The notes below the pieces were generated by a model. That model did not search any database. It was not told the DNA's origin and saw nothing but the letters and a program-made list of their open reading frames with translations. A stretch of DNA of 64,000 bases from DASYLJ01 sp964404165 (GTDB taxonomy: Bacteria; Desulfobacterota; Binatia; DP-6). The DNA is taken from positions 1 to 64,000 of the forward strand of contig CAYOIZ010000036.1 of the NCBI GenBank assembly GCA_964404165.1, read 5' to 3'. The translations under genes and the position numbers were made by a program. Positions 35,255 through 44,465 of this stretch are shown here, in pieces (positions within the stretch are counted from its first letter, which is position 1; every line of letters begins with the position of its first letter).

Positions 35255-37151
35255 GGCGCGCCCACCCGCCGAGCGTCACGAGCAGCGTGCCCGCGGAGAC
35301 GAGGTTCAGCACCGGATTCCACCAGGGCCGCACGAAGGTGAGCGTCAGCAGCGACAGACCCGGCGCCACCGTCACCGCGCTCAGGTGATCGCCGGTCGCC
35401 GCGACCGGCATCGGGAACCCGTCCACGGTTGCGCGCCAGTTCGGATGCCAGGCCAGCGCGAGCGTGACCGGCGCCGCGGCGGCGCCCTCGTTGCGCAGCA
35501 GCCAGACCATGCGCTCGGGCGTGAGGGCGACCGCGTCGACGCGGATGCCGTCGCCGGTCGCGAAGCCGCCGACGCGGTCGACCGCGACGACGCGCACGGC
35601 GCCGGACCGGTAGACCACCCGGAAGGCCGGTGACCGCGTCAGGTTCTCCTCCACCTCGTCGACCCAGGCAACGAGGTAGCCGACGTTGTAGCGGCGAAGG
35701 GCCGCGAGGATGCGATCGGGCTCCCAGTCGTGCAGGTGGGCGAGCACCTCGCCGTTGTGCGCGAGCGTCGCCTCCGGCTGGTTGCCGAGCAGGGTGAAGC
35801 GGTCGGCCTCGAGCACGATGCGGCTCGCCAGCTGCGTGTAGCCCGGCTGGCCGAAGCGCTCGTCGTAGCGGTCGTCGAAGCCGATGACCGTCGGGTTGGC
35901 CGCGTTGTCGCGCAGCCAGTGGAACGCATGCAGGAAGCTCGCCTTCTCGTTCGTGGTGTGGTGCGCATCGACCTGGATGATCCACGCCAGCGCGCGCACG
36001 CCGGCCTGCGTCTCCCAGCCCACCAGGGCAGCGAGCACCCCGGCGACGATACAGCCCGCCACCGGCACCCGGCCCGCCCATCGCCGGAGCACGTCGCTCG
36101 CGCCGCCGGCGAACAGCGCGGTGAACAGCGCCAGGTAGGGCAGCGTGCGGTGGCGGAGTATCTGCGTCGCGACGTCGTCCACCGGGCCGATCCCCGTCAC
36201 GACCGCGCCGGCGGCGAACGGCGCGGTGAGCAGCGCCAGCGTGACGAGGAAGGACGTCTCGAAGCGCCGCACGCGCAGCCCGACGACGAAGGCGATGGCG
36301 AGCCAGCTCACGATCGGCCCCGAGAAGAGCCGGCCCGCGAGGAAGTCGCGCAGGAAGTCGTGATCCGGCCAGCCCGTGCCCGGCCCGCGCAGCTCGGGCC
36401 AGATGACGAGCGGCGCCAGCGTCGCCGCGCACATGCCCGCCGTCAGCGCGGCGATGGCGAACGCGCGGCGCACCGTGCGGTGTCGCCGCCAGCGTCGCCG
36501 GGACACCGCCATCACGACGTAGAGCGTGCCGGCGAGCGCGAGGTACACGCCGGAGATGACGTGGGTGCAGACCACGGCCGCGGCCAGCAGCGCCGCGCGC
36601 GGCACGTGACGTCCACCGACGGTGACGCCGACGTGCAGCGCGGACAGTGCCACGCAGAACAGCAGCAGCCCGACGCCCTGCGGGATGAGGCCGATCCCGA
36701 AAAGCCCCTGGATGCCGATCCCCTGCGGCGCCGACAGCCCGAGGCTGGCCGCCGCGGCGACGAGCGACGCATAGCGCGAGAAGCGGAAGGTGCGCGCCAG
36801 GACCCACACCGCCGGCGGCAGCAGCGCCCATGCCGCGACGATCGCGAGCTTGAAGAGGGTCAGCAGCGCGACGGTACCGCAGAGCAGATGGTACAGCCCG
36901 GCGACCACCACGAAGAACAGGCTCGGATAGAACTGGAACGGCACGAAGCCGTCGAACCACCACGGGCACCAGCCGTCGGTGCGCCCGTGCGGCAGGAACA
37001 GCTCCGCCATGGCTCGCAGGCGCACGAAGTGGGCGCCGCCGTCCCAGGCCGACGGATAGCCGGGCTCCATGAATCGCGACGCGACCCCCGCCGCCGCCAG
37101 CGACATGCCGGCGAGCAGCACGACGTCGAGCCGATGCACGCGACGGGCCAC
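35226..37151 (-). CDS. Polytopic membrane protein, PTPS-related / GT-C-like
   Basis: A 641-residue inner-membrane protein with about 12 hydrophobic segments. The first periplasmic loop SAWDGGAHFVRLRAMAELFLPHGRTDGWCPWWFDGFVPFQFYPSL resembles the 'PTPS-related' membrane family and GT-C transferases, where acidic residues in this loop act in sugar transfer from a lipid carrier. A soluble C-terminal portion of about 200 residues follows (from NEKASFLHAFHWLRD), then a final helix. It is last in a minus-strand glycan cluster (35-44 kb) and likely adds or flips sugar on a surface polymer. Family assignment is by pattern only. Confidence 0.75.
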   Translation of the reverse strand: MARRVHRLDVVLLAGMSLAAAGVASRFMEPGYPSAWDGGAHFVRLRAMAELFLPHGRTDGWCPWWFDGFVPFQFYPSLFFVVVAGLYHLLCGTVALLTLFKLAIVAAWALLPPAVWVLARTFRFSRYASLVAAAASLGLSAPQGIGIQGLFGIGLIPQGVGLLLFCVALSALHVGVTVGGRHVPRAALLAAAVVCTHVISGVYLALAGTLYVVMAVSRRRWRRHRTVRRAFAIAALTAGMCAATLAPLVIWPELRGPGTGWPDHDFLRDFLAGRLFSGPIVSWLAIAFVVGLRVRRFETSFLVTLALLTAPFAAGAVVTGIGPVDDVATQILRHRTLPYLALFTALFAGGASDVLRRWAGRVPVAGCIVAGVLAALVGWETQAGVRALAWIIQVDAHHTTNEKASFLHAFHWLRDNAANPTVIGFDDRYDERFGQPGYTQLASRIVLEADRFTLLGNQPEATLAHNGEVLAHLHDWEPDRILAALRRYNVGYLVAWVDEVEENLTRSPAFRVVYRSGAVRVVAVDRVGGFATGDGIRVDAVALTPERMVWLLRNEGAAAAPVTLALAWHPNWRATVDGFPMPVAATGDHLSAVTVAPGLSLLTLTFVRPWWNPVLNLVSAGTLLVTLGGWARLRRRSRRRS

Positions 37152-37217
37152 CGAGGGAAGGGTAACGGCGGCCGGGGTGAAAGAGTAGCGGCGCGGGATG
37201 CGCCCAGGTCCACGCCG

Positions 37218-39635
37218 CTAGCGTGGTAGCACGGCGTCGAGCCATCCCGACACCGCGTCGGCGGCGGCACGCGGCGTCCACGTGCCCAGCCGCATGGCGT
37301 CGAGCCGCTCGGCGAGATCGGCGGCGGGGGCGTCCACCGGCACGCCGACGGCGCACGGCACGTCGAACTGGCGCTCGAGCGCCACAGCCTTGCGCGCGTA
37401 GTAGTCCGTCGCCGTCACGAGCGCGGCGGGGATGCCACGCTCGAGCGCGAACAACGCGGTGTGGAAGCTGCACGTGACCACCGCGGCACATGCCCGGATG
37501 ACGGACGCGGCGGCAGTGACGTCGTCGCCGACGTCGGCGAGCGCCCAGCGCGCGCGCCGCGCGCCGAGTGCCGCCAGCAGCTCCAGCTGCAGTGTCGCCT
37601 CCGGCGCCCACGGCTGCGCGTTCATCGGAATCGCCACCACGGTCATACCGGCATCCGCCGCGAGCGCGTCGACCGCGCGCGCGAGCCGCTGCAACGCCGC
37701 GTCGTCGCAGCCGACGTAGTCCGCCCGCCGCACCTGGAACCCGAGCAGCGGCCGATCGGTCGGCACACCGAGCGCCGCGACGTCGGCCGTGGCGACCAGC
37801 CCGAGCGCATCGTCCCCGACCACGTCGACGTTGGCCGCGATGCCGTGCGCCGCCAGCAGCTCGGCCGATCCGGGATCGCGCACACCGAAGCGGATCGCCC
37901 CCGCCGCCAGGTCCGCGACCAGCGGCATCACCTCTGCCGACAGCGGGCCGACACCCTGCCCGCTCACCACGTACGGGATGCCCTGCGCACGCGCCGCCGC
38001 CGCGATGGCCGCGCGCCACGCCGCGATGTAGCGCCAGAAGCTCGCCAGGTTGCCGCCCCCGCAGAACAGGACCGCGTCGAACGCGCGCAGGTCGGCGAGG
38101 CTCGGGTCGAGCGGCGTGCCGGCGGCACCGACGTCGCGCACGAGCGTCTCGGCCAGCCCCGGATCGCTGCAGCCCATGCGGATCGCCGACGGATCGAGGC
38201 CGCGGCAGAGCTCGTCGGTGGTCCCCGCCCACACGCCGAGACGTCCGAGCGGCGGCGGCGCGTCGCCGTCGCTGACGACCACCGGCATGCATCCCGGCCG
38301 CACCCGGTCGAGCCGCGCCAGCGTCGCGAGCAGGATGGCATCGTCGCCGTGATTGCGGACGCCCCCCGAGCCGACGACGAGGATGCGCCCGGCGACCGGT
38401 GGCACCGACGCCTCGAACGGCGCGGCGATCTCCGGACCGGACCACGCCGGCGTGCGCTCGAGGTAGCCCGTCGCCGGATGATGCACGGACGCGCACAGCG
38501 CCGCCGGATCGAGCGGACCGTCGATGCCGTACATGCGCTGCAGCCGGCGCAGGCGGCGCGATCCCGGCGCGTCGGCGATCATCGAGAGCGGCGAGGCACG
38601 ATAGTAGCCCACCACCGTCGGCACGAACGTGATCGGACGCCGGAGGTGCAGCAGGCGCAGGACCAGCTCCCAGTCCTGCAGACCGTGCGCGTCCACGTCG
38701 AGCCCGTCGAGCTCGAGCAGCGCGTCCACGTCGACGAGCGCCATCGTGTCGATCCAGCTGGCGTAGAGCAGTCCGGTCGACACCGGCTCGCAGCCGAGCA
38801 CCTTCTGGCAGCGGCCGTGCTCGTCCGCGACGACGCTGGCGCCGTAGGCCATGGTGGCGCCGGTGGCGACGGCCGACGCGTGCAGCACGGCGACGCCGGC
38901 GGGCGCGAGCGTGTTGTCGGCATCGAGCAGGAGCGCGTGACGGAAGCGCGCCTGTGCGAGCTGGACGTTGCGCGCCCGGGCCAGGCCGAGGTTGGCCGCG
39001 CTCGCCAGCACGCGGATGCGCGGATCGGCGGCGGCGAGCCGCAGCACCTGCGCGCGGCCGGCGTCGCGGGACGCATCGTCGGTGACGACGATCTCGCCCG
39101 GCACCGGCAGCGCATCGAGGCTCCGCTGCGCGCTCGCCACCGCCGCTTCGACGAGCCCGGCATGATGCCAGCACGGGATCAGCACACTGACGCCCGCCGA
39201 GCGCGGGCCGGGCATGGGCAGCGTCGCCCGCAGCGCCGCCTCGGCCGCGGCGCGCGCGGGGGCCCGGATGCCGGCGTCGAGCACCACGGCGTGCTCGCGG
39301 GTCTCGTCGTGCAGCGCGGTGATGGCGGCGGCGATCGGCGCCAGCGCGTCGCTCCGCATCAGGCCCTCGAGCGACTGCATCACGGCGGCGAGCTGCTGCT
39401 CGATGCGCGCCGTCTGCTCGGGCGTCTGGCGGGCATGGATGGCGTCGACGGCCGCAGCGAGGGCGCCGACGCGCACGTCGATCTCGGCCAGACGCGCGGT
39501 GACACCGGCCACCTGTGCTTCGAGCGCCGGCAACCGCGCCGCGGCCTCGTGCAGCGCCGTCAGCTCGCGGCTCACCCACGCCGGCAGATGCCGCGTCCGG
39601 CCGAGCAGATAGAGCCAGTCGCCGGCGCGACTCAT
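37218..39635 (-). CDS. Fusion protein: coiled coil, GT2 glycosyltransferase and polysaccharide pyruvyl transferase domain
   Basis: An 805-residue cytoplasmic protein. Residues about 20-120 are coiled coil with Leu/Ala heptads. A GT2 domain spans about 135-370: GVSVLIPCWHHAGLVEAAV, IVVTDDASRDAG, HALLLDADNTLAPAG. From about residue 410, a polysaccharide pyruvyltransferase (CsaB/WcaK-like) domain has RILVVGSGGVRNHGDDAILLATL, AVLFCGGGNLASFW, YVVSGQGVGPLSAEVM, GVRDPGSAELLAAHG and AVVTCSFHTALFALERGIPAAL. It would add a sugar and then a ketal-linked pyruvate, or control both, on a surface glycan. The start ATG 39635 overlaps the upstream stop (ATGA). Confidence 0.85.
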   Translation of the reverse strand: MSRAGDWLYLLGRTRHLPAWVSRELTALHEAAARLPALEAQVAGVTARLAEIDVRVGALAAAVDAIHARQTPEQTARIEQQLAAVMQSLEGLMRSDALAPIAAAITALHDETREHAVVLDAGIRAPARAAAEAALRATLPMPGPRSAGVSVLIPCWHHAGLVEAAVASAQRSLDALPVPGEIVVTDDASRDAGRAQVLRLAAADPRIRVLASAANLGLARARNVQLAQARFRHALLLDADNTLAPAGVAVLHASAVATGATMAYGASVVADEHGRCQKVLGCEPVSTGLLYASWIDTMALVDVDALLELDGLDVDAHGLQDWELVLRLLHLRRPITFVPTVVGYYRASPLSMIADAPGSRRLRRLQRMYGIDGPLDPAALCASVHHPATGYLERTPAWSGPEIAAPFEASVPPVAGRILVVGSGGVRNHGDDAILLATLARLDRVRPGCMPVVVSDGDAPPPLGRLGVWAGTTDELCRGLDPSAIRMGCSDPGLAETLVRDVGAAGTPLDPSLADLRAFDAVLFCGGGNLASFWRYIAAWRAAIAAAARAQGIPYVVSGQGVGPLSAEVMPLVADLAAGAIRFGVRDPGSAELLAAHGIAANVDVVGDDALGLVATADVAALGVPTDRPLLGFQVRRADYVGCDDAALQRLARAVDALAADAGMTVVAIPMNAQPWAPEATLQLELLAALGARRARWALADVGDDVTAAASVIRACAAVVTCSFHTALFALERGIPAALVTATDYYARKAVALERQFDVPCAVGVPVDAPAADLAERLDAMRLGTWTPRAAADAVSGWLDAVLPR

Positions 39636-41461
39636 GACGGCGTCGTCGCGAGCCGGGCCAGCGCGAGATGCAGGTCGCGCTCGAGGCTGCCGGCCATCAC
39701 CACCGAGAGGCCACGCGCGAGCCGGGCGCCCACGTCGAGCCGAGCCAGGACGTCGCGACGCAGCGGCGCCACGAACGCCATCAGGCCGGCGGGAAGCACC
39801 TCGGCGAGCGCGTCGTGCTCGTCTTCGCCGACGCACTGGAGCGGCAGGCAGCCGTGACGCAGGGCCTCGAGCGTGCGGAACGGGTCGAGGCCGGTGACGT
39901 CACCGCGCCACGCGCGGATCGTGGCACGACGCATCACGCTCGCCGCGACCGCACGCGGCGTCCCATGATCGCAGTCCGGCGCCGCACGATGGGGCAGGCA
40001 CACCAGGCCCGGACCCCACGCCGCGGTGAGGTCGCGCACCACCTCGGCACTGGCGGCGGTGGGATGATCGAGGATGCACCACGACACCGGCCGCGGCGCC
40101 GGGGCGCGACAGGCGGCGAGCACGTGCTCGCGCTCCGCCGCCGGCGGCCGCCACGGCAGCGCCACGCCAGCGTGCGGCGCACGCGTCCACGTCACCGTGA
40201 GGCGGCGGACGTCGGCGTCGCGCGCTGCGTTCGCGTCGACCAGGGGGCCGGGCAGGATGCCACGCGCGAGCGGCCTCGCCAGCTGCACGGCCATCCCGTG
40301 GGCGACTTCGACCTGGATGCGCACGCCCGGTGGCGGCGCCGGCCGATGCGGCGCCGCGGGGTGCCACGATCCCAGGCGGGCGCGGAGGGCCTCGCGCAGC
40401 TCGTGGAGCGACGGATCGTCAGGGAAGGCGTCGTACGCCTCCGCGAACAGCGCGCGCCGGCGGTCGGTGCGCGGCGGGGGCAACGCCGTGAAGGCGTCCA
40501 AGCTGAACGGCTCGGCGAAGCAGTCGGCGTGCCCCCGCACGCCGGCGACCTGCAGCTCGATCATGGTGCGCATGCACTTCTTGCATCGCCCGCAGTTGGT
40601 GTCGGTGTCGACCTCCCAGCACACCTTGAGCTGCGAGAGGACGTGCGGCCTGGTCGCGATGACGCCCACCTTCCGCGCCCGCGTCGTCTCGGCGCCGTCG
40701 TGCAGGATGGCCGTGCGCTCGGTCGACCACAGGGGATCGACGTCGGGATGGCTGCCGTGCGCGGCGAGGTGGCGGAGATCGTGCGTCGACGGCAGCAGGA
40801 AGCGACCGACCTCGCCGCCGAGTGCCAGGGCCACGCCCGCGAGCACGCTGCCGAACACGTCGTCCCAGATGACGAACCGGTCGATGAGATCCCGTCCGTC
40901 GAAACCGACCACGAGCAGCGGCAGGCCGAGCGTGGCGGCGGCCTCCTGCGTGCGGCGAACGGCACGGCGCCGCGTCGGAGGGCTGTACTGGCGGTCGAGG
41001 TCGGGCAGGTAGACGAGGCCCGTGGCCGGCACGGCGGCTCCGGGGCTGGTGGCGCGCAGCGCGGTGAACCACGAGTCGACCCCACGCGTGAAGCAGGCCA
41101 CGGTCTCCGGACCTGCGGGCTGCGGTGACACCGGCGCCGCCTCGGCCTCGATGTGGGGGACGGGCAGATCCCACCAGTCGTTCCACCATCCCGCCACCGC
41201 CGTTGCACCGGCGAGGAGGCGCGAAGAGACCGGAGCCTCGACCACCAGACGTTCGTGGAGCCGTGCCGCGATCAGCAGACACGTCGGCACCCAGGGATTG
41301 CCGGAGGCGTCGAGCCATCCGACGTGGCTGCGAGGCACGCTGAACGTGATCGTCGTGGGCGCGAACGCCCCCGCGTCGCTCTCGACCCGGGCCGTCAGCC
41401 GCGCGAGCGTGCGATCGAGGTCGATCCGCGGCGTCCGGACGATCATGCGACGGCGCCTCAT
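39632..41461 (-). CDS. PP-loop ATPase (QueC-like) domain joined to a glycosyltransferase-like half
   Basis: A 609-residue protein in a glycan cluster. Residues about 115-320 form a PP-loop pyrophosphatase domain: FTRGVDS (124-130) aligns with the SGGxDS ATP-binding motif, with Thr-Arg replacing Ser-Gly, and a four-Cys zinc site sits at C281, C290, C293 and C296 (NCGRCKKCM). Both features recall 7-cyano-7-deazaguanine synthase, but the length and context exclude QueC itself. The C-terminal half (about 420-600) has DPFRTLEALRHGCLPLQCV, like the donor-site helix of GT-B transferases. The role may be activation of a carboxylate on a glycan, or it may be degenerate. An ATG at 41446 is an alternative start. 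Coupled to the next gene by ATGA. Confidence 0.7.
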   Translation of the reverse strand: MRRRRMIVRTPRIDLDRTLARLTARVESDAGAFAPTTITFSVPRSHVGWLDASGNPWVPTCLLIAARLHERLVVEAPVSSRLLAGATAVAGWWNDWWDLPVPHIEAEAAPVSPQPAGPETVACFTRGVDSWFTALRATSPGAAVPATGLVYLPDLDRQYSPPTRRRAVRRTQEAAATLGLPLLVVGFDGRDLIDRFVIWDDVFGSVLAGVALALGGEVGRFLLPSTHDLRHLAAHGSHPDVDPLWSTERTAILHDGAETTRARKVGVIATRPHVLSQLKVCWEVDTDTNCGRCKKCMRTMIELQVAGVRGHADCFAEPFSLDAFTALPPPRTDRRRALFAEAYDAFPDDPSLHELREALRARLGSWHPAAPHRPAPPPGVRIQVEVAHGMAVQLARPLARGILPGPLVDANAARDADVRRLTVTWTRAPHAGVALPWRPPAAEREHVLAACRAPAPRPVSWCILDHPTAASAEVVRDLTAAWGPGLVCLPHRAAPDCDHGTPRAVAASVMRRATIRAWRGDVTGLDPFRTLEALRHGCLPLQCVGEDEHDALAEVLPAGLMAFVAPLRRDVLARLDVGARLARGLSVVMAGSLERDLHLALARLATTPS

Positions 41462-41482
41462 AGGTGCGCCGTCGCCGCGCTG

Positions 41483-41596
41483 TCAAGGACGGACCCACCG
41501 CTCGGCGGGCCGCGATCCGGTGAACAGCAACGCGGTGGCGTCGCGCCGCCCGTCGTCGTCGACCACCGGCGATCCGACGGTGATCAGCGTGGACAT
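41483..41596 (-). CDS. Possible small ORF (37 aa) in the gap between two glycan genes
   Basis: The 122-base spacer between the large membrane protein gene and the PP-loop gene contains an ATG frame (41596 to TGA 41483) reading MSTLITVGSPVVDDDGRRDA, followed by TALLFTGSRPAERWVRP. It overlaps the preceding stop by 13 bases, so reinitiation is possible. The sequence looks protein-like, with strand-forming residues and a clean stop, but it is too short for family recognition and no ribosome site is evident. It could also be a remnant of a longer reading frame. Confidence 0.25.
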   Translation of the reverse strand: MSTLITVGSPVVDDDGRRDATALLFTGSRPAERWVRP

Positions 41597-44112
41597 GGCG
41601 CCGTCGCTGCACCGGCGGCGTCACGATCGGCGCGCCCGAGCGCCGACGCCTCCCGCACGAGGCGCTGCACGTCGTCCCACGGCGGGTCGTCGATGGCGGG
41701 CAGCACGCGCGCGTCCGCGATCGGCAGCGTCAGACGTGCCGGCCGGCCGTCGACGCCGACGGCGTGGAGGTCGAGCGTTCCGCGCTGCTGCAGCGCCGCC
41801 CAGCCCGTCGCGTCGACGTGCGCCACCAGCTCGAAGCCGGTGGGCGTCAGCGCGGGCATACCGAACTGCGCCGCCACGTCGGGTCGTTGCAGGCCGTACT
41901 CGATCGCCGACGGGTCGTCCGTGGCGAGCGCGCGCAGCGGGCCGTGGTGTACGACGTCCGCCGCCCAGCCCGACGTGTAGAGCAGCTCCTGCGACGGCAC
42001 CCAGGTGAGTGGCGCCGCGTAGACGACCATGCCGCCGGCGTCGTGCGCGGCGGGATCGACCGCCGGGCGACACGGCGTGGGCGTGTCCCAGAGCCAGAGG
42101 TCGCCGAGCGGCGTCGGCGTGGACGACACGCCACCACGGCGTGCCCGCAGCCAGGCGTCGACCACCGGCACGCGCAGCGGATCCGGGATGTCGAAGATCG
42201 GGAGCGCACCGTGGGTCTGCGCCCGCAACATCGCCTGCGGCCGGGCACGACGGAGGTCGTCGACCAGCTCGCGCTGGAGCGTCGGATTGTAGGCACGCGC
42301 GAACGCGAAGTACCGCGTGCGGGGCGGGAGCCCGAACCGCACCTGATACCAGGGCGCGGCGTGCGCCAGCACGAGCGACGTCACGCCGTGGGTGCGCAGC
42401 ACCTGCTCGACGGTGCACGTGGCGTCGATGAACGCCCGGTTCGCCGGTCGCGCCGCTTCCGTCGCGGTGAAGCTCGTATCGCCGCAGGCGCCGGCCGGTG
42501 GATTCGCCCGCAGGTGCTCGCCGACGACCCGCCCCTGGGTCGCCAGGCGACGCATCGCCGCCAGCGGCGACGCCAGGTGCGGACGCCCGGGTCGGAGCGC
42601 GCGCACGTCGAGCAGGAGGCAGGCCACGACGGCGACCGCCGCCGTGCGCCCGGGGCTCCATCCGCGCCGATCGCGCAACAGCGCCAGGACGAGCAGCACG
42701 GCGACCAGCGCCGGCATGGCACCCCACTGCAGGACGTGGCTGGCGTCCGTGCGGTCGAGCACGGTGCGGGTGGCGAGCAGGGCGAAGGCCGCCGCGAAGA
42801 CGAGCGTCGCCGCGCGCTCCGGCGGACGGCCACCGGTGGTCGCGAGCACGCGCACCGCCTGCACGAGCAGCATCAGGACGAGCACGAGCCAGCCGAGCGC
42901 GACGGGACGCACACGCTCGACGCCGGCCGACAGGTACGCGCCCGGCAACGGCCAGGGAAACGGCAGCCCGACCGCGTCGCGGTGATAGCGCGGCAGCGTG
43001 CCGAACGTGTAGCGGAACCAGACCGCGTCGGGGAACCCGAAAACGAGGCGGCTCGCACCCGTCGCGAGCGCGAAGCCGACGACGAGGCCGAGCGCCGCAA
43101 CGACCAGGGCGCGCAGCAGCGGACCGGTGCGCCACTCCGCCGCGACGGCCTCACGCACGGCGATCAGCGCGACGACGGCGAGCATCCCGTACACCGAGGC
43201 CTCGATGCGGAAGACGTAGGCGCAGCCGAGGCACGCCCCCGCGACGACGTCGCGCCCGCGCCACGTCGACGTGGCGGCGCCGAAGGCGAGCACCACGAAC
43301 ACCAGGATGCCGAGCTGATGCAGCACCGCGCGCCACGACGCGGCTCCCGCGGCTCCGACGAGCAGCAGCGGAGCCAGGGTCACCACCGCCACGACGGCGA
43401 GGGCCTCCGTGCGCGAGCCGAGGATCCGTCGGGCGAGCACCCACAGCGACACCACGCCGAGCGCGCCGCAGGTGCCGCCGGCGAGCGCCACCGGCGACGT
43501 GCCGATCTTGCCGGTGACGGCGAGCCAGAACGCCGCGAGCCCGGTGTCGTGTGCGCCGTGCGGCCAGAGCCAGGTGGTGAACGGCCGGCCGCCGCGCAGC
43601 AGATCGAGCGCCGAGGCCAGCACCTCGCCGTGATGCAGGACGTCGATGGCGAGCGGACGGACCGCGAGTACGAACGCAAGGAGCACGAGCCCGGCGAGGA
43701 CGGGCGGCACCATCCACGGCGGCACGGGATCGTCGCGGGTCCGGGGTGACGTGGGCGACCACCACGACGCCACGAGCGCGCCCAGCGCGGCCATGGCCCC
43801 GAGCTGCCGCCAGGCGCCCGCGAGCGCCGCGAGATCGGTTCGCGCGATCAGCAGCCCGGCACCGGCGGTCGCCGGCACCACCAGCAGCCAGCGTACGCCG
43901 CGTACCTCGACGAGGGCGCGACTGGCCGCCCCCGCCAGCAGCCCCAGCAGGACCGCCGTCGTCTCGACGTTCTTGCCGTCGCCGAGCGTCCAGGGTAGCC
44001 CGGGAGCGCGCCAGTGCGGTGTCACCGCCGTGGCCACGACGGCCCCGGCGGCCATCGCCACGCCGATCGGCAGCAGGACCTCGATCAGCAATGCACGAGC
44101 GAACCGAGCCAT
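41584..44112 (-). CDS. Large polytopic membrane protein, GT-C glycosyltransferase-like
   Basis: An 842-residue protein. It has many hydrophobic segments through about residue 480, then a soluble domain of about 320 residues. After four helices the loop LAIDVLHHGEVLASALDLLRGGRPFTTWLWPHGAHDTG carries acidic and His residues in the position of GT-C (PMT/GT39) catalytic loops. Further helices (LAVVAVVTLAPLLLVGA and others) follow. The soluble part includes DIPDPLRVPVVDAWLRARR and ends Asp/Arg-rich. It is probably first in the glycan cluster and uses a polyprenyl-phosphate sugar. The start ATG 44112 places its 5' end 22 bases inside the divergent DUF962 gene; a later start would avoid that overlap. 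Confidence 0.72.
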   Translation of the reverse strand: MARFARALLIEVLLPIGVAMAAGAVVATAVTPHWRAPGLPWTLGDGKNVETTAVLLGLLAGAASRALVEVRGVRWLLVVPATAGAGLLIARTDLAALAGAWRQLGAMAALGALVASWWSPTSPRTRDDPVPPWMVPPVLAGLVLLAFVLAVRPLAIDVLHHGEVLASALDLLRGGRPFTTWLWPHGAHDTGLAAFWLAVTGKIGTSPVALAGGTCGALGVVSLWVLARRILGSRTEALAVVAVVTLAPLLLVGAAGAASWRAVLHQLGILVFVVLAFGAATSTWRGRDVVAGACLGCAYVFRIEASVYGMLAVVALIAVREAVAAEWRTGPLLRALVVAALGLVVGFALATGASRLVFGFPDAVWFRYTFGTLPRYHRDAVGLPFPWPLPGAYLSAGVERVRPVALGWLVLVLMLLVQAVRVLATTGGRPPERAATLVFAAAFALLATRTVLDRTDASHVLQWGAMPALVAVLLVLALLRDRRGWSPGRTAAVAVVACLLLDVRALRPGRPHLASPLAAMRRLATQGRVVGEHLRANPPAGACGDTSFTATEAARPANRAFIDATCTVEQVLRTHGVTSLVLAHAAPWYQVRFGLPPRTRYFAFARAYNPTLQRELVDDLRRARPQAMLRAQTHGALPIFDIPDPLRVPVVDAWLRARRGGVSSTPTPLGDLWLWDTPTPCRPAVDPAAHDAGGMVVYAAPLTWVPSQELLYTSGWAADVVHHGPLRALATDDPSAIEYGLQRPDVAAQFGMPALTPTGFELVAHVDATGWAALQQRGTLDLHAVGVDGRPARLTLPIADARVLPAIDDPPWDDVQRLVREASALGRADRDAAGAATAPCPR

Positions 44113-44465
44113 TCGACGCCTTCTACGCCGGGTACCTGACGGCGCATCGCCATCCGCTGAACCGCGCCCTGCATCTGGCGTCGAAGGTGGCCGCGCTGGC
44201 CGCACTGCTCGTCGCCGCGTGGAGCCGGAGCCTGCCCGCGCTCCTGGCCGCGCCGTTGCTGGCCGTCCTGCCCTGCTGGGCCGGGCACCTCGCCTTCGAG
44301 CGCAACCGGCCGACGTCGTGGACACGCCCGTCGGCGAGCATCCTGGGTGGTGTCGTCACCGCGCTCACCGGCCGCGCCGCGACGCCGTCACGACGCGGGC
44401 GCTTCTGGTACAGCTTCGCCGCCGATCTGCGGATGTGCCGCGACATGCTGCGACGCCGTCGCTGA
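44091..44465 (+). CDS. DUF962 / Mpo1-like small membrane protein
   Basis: A 124-residue protein that starts MHERTEPFDAFYAGYLTAHRHPLNRALHLASKVAALAALLVAAW and has a second hydrophobic hairpin LLAAPLLAVLPCWAGHLAFERNRPTSW. The HRHPLNRALH and GHLAFERNRP boxes are diagnostic of DUF962. Eukaryotic Mpo1 is an Fe(II)-dependent alpha-dioxygenase of 2-hydroxy fatty acids, and these His residues match its metal ligands; the bacterial function is not established. Its 3' end overlaps the convergent flavoprotein gene by 78 bases and its 5' end overlaps the divergent membrane protein by 22. Confidence 0.8.
   Translation: MHERTEPFDAFYAGYLTAHRHPLNRALHLASKVAALAALLVAAWSRSLPALLAAPLLAVLPCWAGHLAFERNRPTSWTRPSASILGGVVTALTGRAATPSRRGRFWYSFAADLRMCRDMLRRRR

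Noticed and set aside
34975..39579. 1534-codon minus-strand frame spanning the intergenic region at 37.2 kb
   Set aside because: It crosses two well-supported genes in another frame of the same strand and has shadow composition.
39632..41461. Assignment as queuosine-pathway QueC
   Set aside because: The protein is nearly three times QueC length, the SGG motif is altered, and no queuosine genes are adjacent; only the domain similarity is kept.
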